Shown here: piece after piece, positions 1-7,233 of the stretch
Numbering within the stretch: the stretch's first letter is position 1
Layout: each line of letters begins with the position of its first letter
Assembly: GCA_002923335.1 (NCBI GenBank)
Contig: BEHZ01000015.1
Location: 1-19,522 of the forward strand
Direction of reading: 5' to 3'
Source of the DNA: a bacterium HR23
GTDB lineage: Bacteria > Chloroflexota > Dehalococcoidia > Lucifugimonadales > HRBIN23
Length of the DNA stretch: 19,522 bases
Translations under genes and position numbers: made by a program
The notes under the pieces: model-generated
Told to the model about the DNA's origin: nothing
The model's input: only the letters and a program-made list of their open reading frames with translations
Databases searched by the model: none

Positions 1-692
1 GTTCCGGCGCCAGGTTCGGGGGAGGTTGGCAATGGCCTTGGGAGGCCCCACCAGTCCCGGCTCCCGCTGGGCAGGCGGGAGGTCAAGTAAACATAGACGG
101 CGAACAGCCCCACCAGCACCAGCCCATCCCACCAGGCGATGCTCTTCTTGATGGGGATGGTGAAGGCGAAGAGGGTTGCCAGGAGCATGGCCAGGCGTTC
201 CAAGGAGACGCCCCGCTCCAGACGCACACCCCCCCGGGTGCGCACCCACCACATCAGCCCCACCAGGGGCCAGGCCAGCCCCACCAGCAGGCGGTTGGCC
301 CCCGTCATGTTGGCGGTGGCGTAGTGGACATACTGCATCTGCTCAAAGGGGATACCCGCCGCCGCCTCTTTCCCAGCCTGCCAGGCGAAGTAGAGGTCTA
401 CCGCATACTCCGGGAGCACTGCAATGAGGGCGACGGCAGCCAGGGCCAGGGCGGCCGAGACCTCCATCTCCGCCACCTCTGCTGCCCAGGAGAGGAGGAA
501 GGCGGCGGCCACCACCCCAGCGCCGAAGACGATGGCCTCTAACTCGGGGGAGAGGTGGTCTATGCCCGTAGCGTGGACGAAGGAGGCGAACCAGGGAAGG
601 GAGCGGACGGCCTCAAAACCGGCGAGGCGGATCACCAGAGGGGGGAAACAGATGGCCACGAAGGCGCCAAGGATAAGCCAGTATCGGCGGAT
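1..692 (-). CDS. Sodium/calcium exchanger (CaCA) family membrane protein, partial at the left edge
   Basis: About 230 N-terminal residues are visible, and the C-terminal part lies beyond base 1. Hydrophobic segments alternate with short loops. Residues read AEVAEMEVSAALALAAVALI followed by a PEYAVD motif, then the segment ATANMTGANRLLVGLAWPL. The acidic helix with PE and the (S/T)GxN-type motif are the pattern of the first alpha-repeat and following helices of Ca2+/cation antiporters, which exchange Ca2+ for Na+ or H+ across the inner membrane. The reading frame is closed upstream by the TGA at 711-713, which is the stop codon of the Gre-like gene. Between that stop and TM1 there is no ATG, GTG or TTG, but AGGAGG at 699-704 sits 6 nt before an ATC at 690-692, so ATC is the best start. 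The next candidate, a GTG 11 codons later, would cut into TM1 and has no ribosome-binding site. The gene is co-transcribed with the Gre-like gene (18-nt gap). The family call is firm; the ion specificity is not known. Confidence 0.8.
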   Translation of the reverse strand, partial: MRRYWLILGAFVAICFPPLVIRLAGFEAVRSLPWFASFVHATGIDHLSPELEAIVFGAGVVAAAFLLSWAAEVAEMEVSAALALAAVALIAVLPEYAVDLYFAWQAGKEAAAGIPFEQMQYVHYATANMTGANRLLVGLAWPLVGLMWWVRTRGGVRLERGVSLERLAMLLATLFAFTIPIKKSIAWWDGLVLVGLFAVYVYLTSRLPSGSRDWWGLPRPLPTSPEPGAG

Positions 693-710
693 GGTGGGCC
701 TCCTCCCCCC

Positions 711-1505
711 TCACGTGATGTGAAGGATACGGTAGCGGGTGGTGCCTTTGGGGATCCGCACCTCCACCTCATCTCCTTCGTAGTGCTCCAGGAGTGCCTT
801 CCCCACTGGCGATTCAATAGAGATGCGCCCAGCCAGGGGGTTGCTCTCCCGGGGGTCCACCAGAAGATAGGAGAACTCCTTGCCGGTGGCCTCCTCCCGC
901 AGGACGACGGTGCACCCGGGGGTAACCTTGCGCCGTTCCTGGGGGACTTGGGGCGTTGCCATCACTTGGGCGCTCTGGAGGAGCGTTTCCAGTTCCTGAA
1001 TACGGCTGGCTACCCACCCCAGACGCTCCCGTGCCGCCTCAAGAGGGGCGTTCTCCCGCACATCTTTATCGGCGGCCGCACGGCGGATCTCCTCCGCCAG
1101 GGTGATCCGTTCACGCCGCAGGGTCTCTAGTTCCTCCTGGAGACGCTGAACCCCTTCGGCGGTGAGGTAAACAGAGGCCGGAGAGACAGTATTGGCCACT
1201 GGACGGGCTTTCCGGGTGCTCCGGGCGAGGCGAATATACTTTCCCAGGTTCTCCTCGGTCAGCCCCTTGCGTTTTAGATAGGCCAGAAAGTCTTTGAGCG
1301 TCTGCCCCCGCCGTTCGTCCCCGTTGGCCATCAGCCCCTGGGCGAAGTCGGCCACCTCCTGAGGGGTCAGGTCCCGTAGGGTGCTCTCGCTCCCAAACCA
1401 GCGCAACAAACGCCCCAGTTCCTGTTGGGCGTGAGCCTGCTCCGCCGGCGGGAGGGACTGGAGATATTGGGCGACTACCTGTGCCAAACGAAGCTGCGGT
1501 TCCAT
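711..1505 (-). CDS. GreA/GreB-family transcription factor with an extra N-terminal helical domain
   Basis: The protein has 264 residues, against about 158 for ordinary GreA. Residues 113-180 form the Gre coiled coil with the acidic tip KDVRENAPLEAARE (Asp148, Glu151), equivalent to the GDLRENAEY loop that GreA inserts into the RNA polymerase secondary channel to stimulate cleavage of backtracked RNA. Residues 190-264 are the FKBP-like C-terminal domain, with the typical YLLVDP, NPLAGRISIESPVGKALL and PKGTTRYRILHI blocks. Residues 1-95 are additional: helices with LRDLTPQEVADF and LKDFLAYLKRKGL look like the SAM-like core-binding domain of tyrosine recombinases. The ATG is preceded by AGGAGC at a spacing of about 9 nt and by a good promoter at 1528-1556. 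The factor is probably a paralogue of the housekeeping GreA; whether it stimulates or inhibits cleavage cannot be told from the sequence. Confidence 0.88.
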   Translation of the reverse strand: MEPQLRLAQVVAQYLQSLPPAEQAHAQQELGRLLRWFGSESTLRDLTPQEVADFAQGLMANGDERRGQTLKDFLAYLKRKGLTEENLGKYIRLARSTRKARPVANTVSPASVYLTAEGVQRLQEELETLRRERITLAEEIRRAAADKDVRENAPLEAARERLGWVASRIQELETLLQSAQVMATPQVPQERRKVTPGCTVVLREEATGKEFSYLLVDPRESNPLAGRISIESPVGKALLEHYEGDEVEVRIPKGTTRYRILHIT

Positions 1506-1527
1506 CCGGAACTGCTCCTACTATGGC

Positions 1528-1556
1528 ATGGTAAGAACACGAGGGCAGAGTGTCAA
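1528..1556 (-). promoter_or_regulatory. Promoter of the gre-like/antiporter operon
   Basis: On the minus strand TTGACA (1556-1551) is separated by exactly 17 nt from TACCAT (1533-1528). Transcription would start near 1521, about 16 nt before the ATG at 1505, leaving room for the AGGAGC ribosome-binding site. The -35 is a perfect consensus; the -10 matches at T1, A2, A5 and T6. Confidence 0.65.
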
Positions 1557-1584
1557 GCGTCCCCGCCGCTCCCAAGGGGTGGAG

Positions 1585-1621
1585 AAAAACAGCGAGGGGG
1601 CCTATGGGGATAGGCCCCCTC
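1585..1621 (-). terminator. Rho-independent terminator of the zinc-ribbon gene
   Basis: A perfect 12-bp stem (1594-1605 with 1610-1621) closes a 4-nt loop. On the minus strand it is followed, after three bases, by TTTTT (1589-1585). It begins 21 nt after the stop codon of the zinc-ribbon gene and separates that gene from the gre-like promoter just downstream. No T-tract follows on the plus strand, so it acts on minus-strand transcripts. Confidence 0.8.
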
Positions 1622-1642
1622 GGAGAGCATCCTGCGCTGGGG

Positions 1643-1933
1643 CTAGCGGGACGACCCGCGCATCAGGCTGAAGCAGTCCGAGCAGTAGACGGGCCGTCCA
1701 CTGCGGGGCTGGAACGGCACCTGGGCGGGCTGTCCGCATCGGGCGCAAACAGCGGTAAACATCTGCCGTGCACCGCCCCCCTCGTTGCGGGTTCGGCGGG
1801 AGGCTCGGCAGTTGGGACACCGCTTCGGCTCGTTCTGGTAGCCCTTAGAGGCGTAAAACTCCTGCTCACCCGCCGTAAAGGTGAAGGGGTTCCCGCACTC
1901 CACACAGGTAAGGGTCCGGTCGCTATAGGCCAC
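1643..1933 (-). CDS. Small zinc-ribbon protein with four CxxC motifs
   Basis: The protein has 96 residues with four CxxC pairs: C10/C13, C39/C42, C63/C66 and C84/C87. They form two putative zinc knuckles. The first half reads CVECGNPFTFTAGEQEFYASKG followed by PKRCPNCR, the pattern of a short zinc-binding domain found in many small bacterial proteins. The second half reads CARCGQPAQVPFQP and PVYCSDCF, a CxxC repeat also seen as a stand-alone module. The start is taken as the GTG at 1933, because AGGAGG (1941-1946) lies 7 nt upstream; an in-frame ATG at 1975 would place this ribosome-binding site inside the gene. The gene is monocistronic with its own promoter and terminator. No function is known to me; a nucleic-acid-binding or zinc-storage role would be guesswork. 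The basic linker between the two halves (RASRRTRN) would fit nucleic-acid contact. Confidence 0.85.
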   Translation of the reverse strand: MAYSDRTLTCVECGNPFTFTAGEQEFYASKGYQNEPKRCPNCRASRRTRNEGGGARQMFTAVCARCGQPAQVPFQPRSGRPVYCSDCFSLMRGSSR

Positions 1934-1937
1934 GGTT

Positions 1938-2016
1938 GGACCTCCTCTCTTGGTGCTTGGCACAGGGGAGGTCACCGGGGCCTACTGGGGCTGTGTGGAC
2001 CTCTCTTGCCAGCACC
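1938..2016 (-). promoter_or_regulatory. Structured 5' leader of the zinc-ribbon gene with possible Shine-Dalgarno sequestration
   Basis: On the minus strand GGTGCT plus GGCA (2016-2007) pairs with TGCC plus AGCACC (1962-1952, one bulged A). Inside it GAGGTC (2003-1998) pairs with GACCTC (1973-1968). The Shine-Dalgarno stretch GGAGGTC (1945-1939) is itself perfectly complementary over 7 nt to GACCTCC (1973-1967). So the inner arm could pair either with the upstream copy or with the ribosome-binding site. The predicted transcription start near 2014 would trim one or two bases of the outer stem. The base pairing is visible; a regulatory role is inferred. Confidence 0.35.
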
Positions 2017-2020
2017 TGTA

Positions 2021-2049
2021 ACTGTAGCACTTCCCCCCGTTTTTTGCAA
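2021..2049 (-). promoter_or_regulatory. Promoter of the zinc-ribbon gene
   Basis: On the minus strand TTGCAA (2049-2044) is separated by 17 nt from TACAGT (2026-2021). The same -10 hexamer and the same spacer occur in the ABC-importer promoter at 15087-15115. Predicted transcription start is near 2014, giving an 80-nt leader. Confidence 0.5.
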
Positions 2050-2147
2050 GGGGGCGCGCCGGCCGACCCCGGGCATAGGCCAGGGGCACCCCCCGTTGAC
2101 AGCCTACCTCCTGCTCTGCCAAGATACTCCTACCCGTGCCCCAAATA

Positions 2148-2156
2148 TGGGATAAT
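2148..2156 (+). promoter_or_regulatory. Extended -10 promoter candidate for the MoxR/VWA operon
   Basis: TGG followed by GATAAT is an extended -10 element (TGn plus 5 of 6 consensus bases). No -35 box lies at the usual distance. Transcription from about 2163 would give a 34-nt leader before the ATG at 2197. A TTGACA at 2096-2101 is also present, but its best -10 partners (CAAGAT at 2120, GATACT at 2123) are weak or badly spaced. The rest of the 2050-2147 stretch shows no gene. Confidence 0.4.
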
Positions 2157-2196
2157 GGAAGGTGCTACACCGCACGAGATTGGGGGGCAAAGGGAG

Positions 2197-3600
2197 ATGG
2201 CAGACAGGGGTAGGCCCAAGACCATCGGTGAACTGCGCCGCAGCGGTTACCGGGTGCTGTCGGTGCGAGAGGAACTGCGCAAGAACCTCATTGAGAAAAT
2301 ACGCAAAGGGGAACGCCTCTTCCCCGGCATCATCGGCTACGACGACACCGTCATCCCCCAGATAGAGAACGCCATCCTGGCAGGCCAGGACATCATCTTC
2401 CTGGGGGAACGGGGGCAAGCCAAATCCCGCCTTATCCGCCAGTTGGTCAACCTGCTGGACGAAGAAGTGCCCGTTATCGCCGGGTGTGAAATCAACGACA
2501 ACCCCTACAAACCTATCTGCAAGGCGTGCCGGGACAAGGTAGCCCAGCACGGCGACGAGGTGGAGATCGCCTGGCTCCCCCGGGAACGCCGTTACGCCGA
2601 GAAACTGGCCACCCCCGATGTCTCTATCGCCGACCTTATCGGGGAGGTGGACCCCATCAAGGTGGCCGAAGGGCGCTACCTGGCCGACGAACTGACCATC
2701 CACTTCGGCCTCATCCCACGGGTAAACCGGGGCATCTTCTGCGTGAACGAACTCCCGGACCTGCCGGAGCGCATTCAGGTGGGCCTCTTCAACCTCCTGG
2801 AGGAGCGGGATGTGCAGATTCGGGGGTATCTCATCCGCTTGCCCCTGGATGTGTATGTGGTGGCCAGCGCCAACCCCGAGGACTACACCAACCGGGGACG
2901 CATTATTACCCCCCTCAAGGACCGCTACGGTGCCCAGATCCGCACTCATTACCCCCGCACCATTGAGGACGAACTGGCCATCGTGGAGCAGGCGCGGGGG
3001 CACTTCCCCGATATGGACGAGCGGGTGCAGGTGCCCTCTTTTATGCGGGAGATCGTCGCCGAGTTTACCGCCCTCGCTCGGCGCAGCCCTGACCTGAACC
3101 AGCGCTCCGGGGTTTCGGTGCGTGTCTCCATCGCCAACTACGAGACCCTCATGGCAGCCGCCCTGCGCCGCGCCATCCGTTACAACGAGCCGGTGGCGGT
3201 GCCCCGCATGAGCGACCTGCCCTTCATCTACGCCTCCACCGCCGGCAAACTGGAACTGGAGACGGTGGAAGAGGGGCGGGAGGGGCGCATCATTGAGGAC
3301 CTGCTGAAGAAGGCGGTGCTCAATGTGTTCAACCGCACCTTCAATGTGCGGGAGTTTGACCCCCTGGTGCAGAAGTTTGAGGAGGGCCTGGTGGTGGAGA
3401 CGGGCACCGCTATCCCCTCCTTTGTGTATGTGGAGAAACTGCGGGACGTGGACGGCTTCCAGCCCGCCTTGCGCAAGTTCCAGGTGGGAGAGAACGAGGC
3501 CCTCTTCGCCTCGGTGGTGGAGTTCGTGCTGGACGGCCTGCACCTGAACCGCCGTCTCAACCGAGACCGTGTGGAGGGGCGCTTCCGGTATAAGGGTTAG
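2197..3600 (+). CDS. MoxR-like / magnesium-chelatase-type AAA+ ATPase
   Basis: The protein has 467 residues. Walker A is GERGQAKS at 70-77. The Walker B segment is GIFCVNE at 179-185, with Asn where most AAA+ proteins have Asp. Sensor 1 is in VVASANPED (Asn226), and an arginine-finger region PLKDRYG lies near 239-245. The ELPDLPERIQVGLFNLLEER and LPLDVYVVASANPEDYTNRG segments are typical of the MoxR/ChlI group. A cysteine-bearing insert (C97, C108, C111) follows Walker A. Such ATPases work with a VWA-domain partner as chaperones or metal-insertion machines; the VWA partner is two genes downstream. The start is ATG 2197, preceded by G-rich AGGGAG sequence rather than a clear Shine-Dalgarno. 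An in-frame ATG at 2155 overlaps the -10 candidate and is less likely. The client of this pair is unknown. Confidence 0.9.
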   Translation: MADRGRPKTIGELRRSGYRVLSVREELRKNLIEKIRKGERLFPGIIGYDDTVIPQIENAILAGQDIIFLGERGQAKSRLIRQLVNLLDEEVPVIAGCEINDNPYKPICKACRDKVAQHGDEVEIAWLPRERRYAEKLATPDVSIADLIGEVDPIKVAEGRYLADELTIHFGLIPRVNRGIFCVNELPDLPERIQVGLFNLLEERDVQIRGYLIRLPLDVYVVASANPEDYTNRGRIITPLKDRYGAQIRTHYPRTIEDELAIVEQARGHFPDMDERVQVPSFMREIVAEFTALARRSPDLNQRSGVSVRVSIANYETLMAAALRRAIRYNEPVAVPRMSDLPFIYASTAGKLELETVEEGREGRIIEDLLKKAVLNVFNRTFNVREFDPLVQKFEEGLVVETGTAIPSFVYVEKLRDVDGFQPALRKFQVGENEALFASVVEFVLDGLHLNRRLNRDRVEGRFRYKG

Positions 3601-3628
3601 CCCCGCCGCAGGGGTGGGAGGGGTTGGT

Positions 3629-4204
3629 ATGGTTGTGTCTATCCGCAAGAGTTCCGGGGGCAGGCCCCCTCTGCGCCTCCCGTCGCCTGACGGCCGCTCC
3701 GCCCCAGGTGTAAGGGTCAACCGCCTGGCCGCCCGCTGGGGGAAGATCGCCACTGCCCAGCAGGCCCGTCAGCAGGTGCGCCAGTGGCTGGAGCGCACCC
3801 TGCCCACGCCTGTTCCCCTTCACCTGGGTCTGCCCGAAGTGGACGGCCGCTACGGGGTGTGGCGGGACGCCTTGCCGGCTCCCGCCAGCGGGGTGGTGGT
3901 GGGGGAGGCGTCTACCGCTGATAACGGGTATGAGGTTACCACTGTGGGGTATGCACCCCCGGTCTTCCCTTGGGAGGTGGTGGAGCGCCCGGTGCGCTAT
4001 TATTCCTTCATAGGGGATGGGGTTCTGGACACCTTCTCCGGGATGGGCACGGTAGGTAAGGCGTGCCAACGGCTGGGCCGACGCCTCATCCTCATAGATG
4101 TGGAGCCGAGGTATTGCGCTACCAGGCGCCGTGCCTTGGCCGTGCCTCTCCTGCAGAACAGCGTGGACGACGGGCAGGGGCCTTCCGAGAGCCCCAAGGG
4201 GTAG
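3629..4204 (+). CDS. Truncated DNA methyltransferase remnant (C-terminal SAM-binding segment, no catalytic motif)
   Basis: The protein has 191 residues. Residues 109-170 match the end of a beta-class (circularly permuted) N4-cytosine/N6-adenine methyltransferase: APPVFPWEVVERPVRYYSF, then GDGVLDTFSGMGTVGKA (motif I, canonical DPFxGxGT, here DTFSGMGT at 134-141), then LGRRLILIDVEPRYC with the acidic residue that holds S-adenosylmethionine. The catalytic (D/N/S)PP(Y/F) motif IV and the target-recognition domain, which should precede it, are absent. The first 100 residues contain LHLGLPEVDGRYGVWRDAL, which I cannot assign with certainty. The start is ATG 3629, with GGAGG at 3617-3621 and a 7-nt spacing. 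The frame is open and well translated in context, 28 nt after the ATPase stop and 6 nt before the VWA start, so it is probably still made. A methyltransferase that lost its middle by in-frame deletion is the simplest reading. Catalysis is not expected. Confidence 0.6.
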   Translation: MVVSIRKSSGGRPPLRLPSPDGRSAPGVRVNRLAARWGKIATAQQARQQVRQWLERTLPTPVPLHLGLPEVDGRYGVWRDALPAPASGVVVGEASTADNGYEVTTVGYAPPVFPWEVVERPVRYYSFIGDGVLDTFSGMGTVGKACQRLGRRLILIDVEPRYCATRRRALAVPLLQNSVDDGQGPSESPKG

Positions 4205-4210
4205 GGTAAG

Positions 4211-6241
4211 ATGCTCTTCTTTCGGTATTCCCGCTGGGATGGCTCCCAGGCTGCGTTCCCCCTCCACGAAGACGATATCATGGAGCAGTTGTCCGAGAGC
4301 CTCATGGGGCAGGGGGATGTGGGGATGGCCCTGCGCTCCCTGCTCCAACGGGGCGTCAGGGGGCGCTACGGCCAGCGCCTCCCCGGCGTTCAGGAACTCC
4401 TCCAGCGTCTGCGCCAGCGCCGACAGGAGGTGCTGGACAGGTATAACCTCTCCGGGGTGCTGGGGAACATCCAGCAGGAAATCCAGGAAATCCTGCGCCT
4501 GGAGCGGGAGGCCCTGGCCCGCCGAAGCCGGGAGGCCCAGGAGAAACTCCAGCGCCTCCAGCAGGAGGGAAAGGGCAGCGGCCTAGAGGAGGACCTGCTC
4601 CGCCGTCTCCAGCGCTCCTTGGAGCAGGCTTTCCGCTTCCTGGACAGCCTCCCCCAGGAGCCGGCGTCCGCCATCCAGCGCCTGAAGGACTACGAGTTCA
4701 CCAGCCCCGAGGCGAAAGAACGCTTTGACCGCCTCCTCCAGTCCCTGCGGGAACAGGTCCTCCAGCGCACCTTCCAGGACCTGCTGGAGGGGCTGAAGAG
4801 CCTGGGTCCGCAGGACACGCAACGCCTTAAGGAGTTTCTGCGAGACCTGAACCGCCTGCTGGAACAGCGCCGGCAAGGGGGCCAGCCTACCTTCTCCCAG
4901 TTCCTGGAGCGGTGGAGACACCTCTTCGGCCCTCAGCCCCCCAACTCCCTGGAGGACCTGGTGGAGCACCTCCAGCGCCAGGCCGCCCAACTGGAGTCCC
5001 TCCTCCAAAGCCTCTCCCCGCAACAGCGTCGGCAGGTAGAGCAGGTGCTAGAGCAAGCCCTGCAGGACCCGGAACTGGCCGAGGAACTGGCCCGCCTGGC
5101 CTTCAACCTGGAGGACCTGTTCCCCATGGGCCCCCTCCGCCGGGAATACCCCTTCCAGGGACAGGAGCCGCTGGACTTGCCCCAGGCTCTGGACGTGATA
5201 GCGCGCCTTCAGCAGATGGACGAAGTGGAGCGGCAACTGCGCCGTTTCCAGCAAGGCGTTCCCGGAGACATTGACCTCAAGGTGGTGGAGCAGGTGCTGG
5301 GCTCCGAGACCGCCCAGGAGGTGGCCTACCTGCAACGCCTCGCCGATGTGCTGGAGGAGGCAGGCTACATCCGCCGTGTGGGGACCCGTCTGGAACTCAC
5401 CCCCAAGGGGGTGCGCAAGATAGGCCAGAAGGCCCTCTATGAAATCTTCACCTATATCCGGCGGGACCGCACTGGCCAACACCCCTCCCGCTGGAGGGGC
5501 GGGCCCGGGGAGCGGACCCACGAGACCAAGCCGTGGGAGTTTGGCGACCCCTTTGACCCCGACCTCCTGCGGTCCATCCTCAATGCCCTCTTACGGGAAG
5601 GCCCCCACACCCCCATCCGCCTACACCCGCAGGACTTTGAAACCTACCAGACGGAGCAGTATGTCCAGTCCAGCACTGTCCTGATGATCGACCTCTCCCT
5701 CTCCATGGCTATGCGAGGCAACTTCCTCGCCGCCAAAAAGGTCGCCCTGGCGCTGGACAACCTCATCCGCACTCAGTTCCCCCGGGACCGCCTGCACATC
5801 GTGGGCTTCTCCACCTACGCCCGGGAGGTGAAGCCCGAAAAACTCCCCTACCTGACCTGGGACGAGTTTGACCCCTACACCAACATCCAGCACGGGCTGA
5901 TGCTCAGCATGAAACTCCTCTCCCGGTGCAACGGGACCCGCCAAATCCTCCTCATCTCCGATGGAGAGCCCACCGCCCACATTGAAGGGGGGCAGCTGTT
6001 CCTCCAGTATCCCCCCAGCCCCCGCACCATCCGGGAGACCCTCAAAGAGGTGAAGCGGTGCACCAGCAAGGGCATCATCATCAACACCTTCATGCTGGAT
6101 AGGAACTCTTATCTCATGGACTTCGTGGACCAGATGACCCGGATCAACAGGGGACGGGTGTTTTATACTAGCCCCGAGCGCCTTGGCCAGTATATGCTGG
6201 TGGACTATATCCATAACCGCCGGGTGCAGATAGGGGGATAA
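4211..6241 (+). CDS. VWA-domain protein, partner of the MoxR-like ATPase
   Basis: The protein has 676 residues. Residues 40-350 are very rich in Gln, Leu, Arg and Glu and are predicted to be long alpha-helices or coiled coils (for example LEEDLLRRLQRSLEQAFRFL). Residues of about 370-410 resemble a winged-helix fold (LEEAGYIRRVGTRLELTPKG). The C-terminal von Willebrand factor A domain starts near 488 and carries an intact MIDAS: DLSLS at 494-498, a Thr in GFSTYARE, and SDGEP with Asp584. It has no signal peptide or membrane span, so it should act in the cytoplasm with the upstream AAA+ ATPase, in the way ChlD works with ChlI or CbbO with CbbQ. The start ATG 4211 lies 6 nt after the preceding stop. 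The frame ends 50 nt before the convergent rhodanese gene. Confidence 0.9.
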   Translation: MLFFRYSRWDGSQAAFPLHEDDIMEQLSESLMGQGDVGMALRSLLQRGVRGRYGQRLPGVQELLQRLRQRRQEVLDRYNLSGVLGNIQQEIQEILRLEREALARRSREAQEKLQRLQQEGKGSGLEEDLLRRLQRSLEQAFRFLDSLPQEPASAIQRLKDYEFTSPEAKERFDRLLQSLREQVLQRTFQDLLEGLKSLGPQDTQRLKEFLRDLNRLLEQRRQGGQPTFSQFLERWRHLFGPQPPNSLEDLVEHLQRQAAQLESLLQSLSPQQRRQVEQVLEQALQDPELAEELARLAFNLEDLFPMGPLRREYPFQGQEPLDLPQALDVIARLQQMDEVERQLRRFQQGVPGDIDLKVVEQVLGSETAQEVAYLQRLADVLEEAGYIRRVGTRLELTPKGVRKIGQKALYEIFTYIRRDRTGQHPSRWRGGPGERTHETKPWEFGDPFDPDLLRSILNALLREGPHTPIRLHPQDFETYQTEQYVQSSTVLMIDLSLSMAMRGNFLAAKKVALALDNLIRTQFPRDRLHIVGFSTYAREVKPEKLPYLTWDEFDPYTNIQHGLMLSMKLLSRCNGTRQILLISDGEPTAHIEGGQLFLQYPPSPRTIRETLKEVKRCTSKGIIINTFMLDRNSYLMDFVDQMTRINRGRVFYTSPERLGQYMLVDYIHNRRVQIGG

Positions 6242-6291
6242 CGCCTGGGCACAGGGAGACACCCTACCCTGCACGCACGCGCAAAGGCTTG

Positions 6292-7233
6292 TCACCGTTC
6301 TATGGGGGTGTCGGGCAAGTTGCCCCACTCCTCCCAAGAGCCGTCGTAGTTGCGCACCTTCTGGTAGCCCACCAGGCGCAAGGTGAAGTAGGCGTGGGCT
6401 GCCCGCACCCCCGACTGGCAGTAGGTGATGACCTCCTGCTCCTTGCGAAAACCGGCCTCCTGGTAGAGGCGCAGGATATCTGCTCCGCTGCGGAAGGTGG
6501 GCACGCCATTCACTTCTGTTATGGTGGTCTGCCAGTCTACATTCTGCGCCTTGGGGATATGCCCACCACGCTTCGCCCGCACATCCTCGCCCTTGTATTC
6601 CGCCGGCGAGCGGGCATCGCAGAAGACCGCCGAGGCCTGGCTCATCCCCTCCTGCACCTGGGCAAGAGTGGCCACCTTGGAAGGGTCAGGGCGAGGGATA
6701 AACCGGGCTTTGGCCACAGCGGGAGCCACCTTGCTTATCTCCCGTCCCTCTTTGCTCCACGCCGTATATCCCCCATTGAGGATGCTGATCCTGGGATGGC
6801 CGTAGAAATCCAGGGTAAAGAAGAGACGGCTGGCCCACAGGGCGTTGCCCTCGTCGTAGATGACTACATGGGTGTCTGGGCCAACCCCCAGGGCGCCCAT
6901 GGTGGTGGCGAACTGCTCCGGCGGGGGGAGTTCGTTGGTGAGGGTGCCCGCTTTAACGGTAAACTGCGCGGGAGGCAAGTTCACCGCCCCAGGAATATGC
7001 CCTTCTTGATACTTGTCTGGGGCACGGACATCAATGACGCGCACCTGAGTGTTGGTGAGGTTGCGGGCCAGCCAGGCGGTGTCCACCAGCCAATCGGGCC
7101 GGGCCACATCCTTCGGGGCAGGGGCGATGCTGGCTACCGCGGTGGGCTGGGCAGCCGGAGCACGGGCGCAGGCGCCCAATACCAGAAGCGCCCCCAGCAT
7201 CACCAGGAGAAGCCAAACCCTGTGCCGACTCAT
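6292..7233 (-). CDS. Two-domain rhodanese (thiosulfate/3-mercaptopyruvate sulfurtransferase) lipoprotein
   Basis: The protein has 313 residues. A signal peptide ends in the lipobox LGAC (Cys22), so the mature protein should be a lipid-anchored exported enzyme. Two rhodanese domains follow, at about 48-165 and 185-305. The first has DVRAPDKYQEGHIPGAVNLP but no active-site Cys, as usual for the structural domain. The second has DARSPAEYKG, GGHIPKAQNVDW and the catalytic loop YCQSGVRAAH with Cys272. The reaction is transfer of sulfane sulfur from thiosulfate or a related donor through a persulfide on Cys272. The start ATG overlaps the TusA-like stop by 4 nt (ATGA), with a GGAGGGAGG stretch upstream, so translation is likely coupled. 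Context implies a role outside the membrane, delivering or handling sulfur for the transporter and the TusA-like carrier. Confidence 0.92.
   Translation of the reverse strand: MSRHRVWLLLVMLGALLVLGACARAPAAQPTAVASIAPAPKDVARPDWLVDTAWLARNLTNTQVRVIDVRAPDKYQEGHIPGAVNLPPAQFTVKAGTLTNELPPPEQFATTMGALGVGPDTHVVIYDEGNALWASRLFFTLDFYGHPRISILNGGYTAWSKEGREISKVAPAVAKARFIPRPDPSKVATLAQVQEGMSQASAVFCDARSPAEYKGEDVRAKRGGHIPKAQNVDWQTTITEVNGVPTFRSGADILRLYQEAGFRKEQEVITYCQSGVRAAHAYFTLRLVGYQKVRNYDGSWEEWGNLPDTPIER

Noticed and set aside
2104..3753. Long open frame of 549 codons on the minus strand opposite the AAA+ ATPase gene
   Set aside because: It is the antisense of a firmly identified ATPase. Its product is His/Gly/Val-rich without motifs, as expected for a mirror frame in GC-rich DNA.
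6252..6272. CAGGG/CCCTG inverted repeat between the convergent VWA and rhodanese genes as a bidirectional terminator
   Set aside because: The stem is only 5 bp with an 11-nt loop, and there is no T-tract on either strand.
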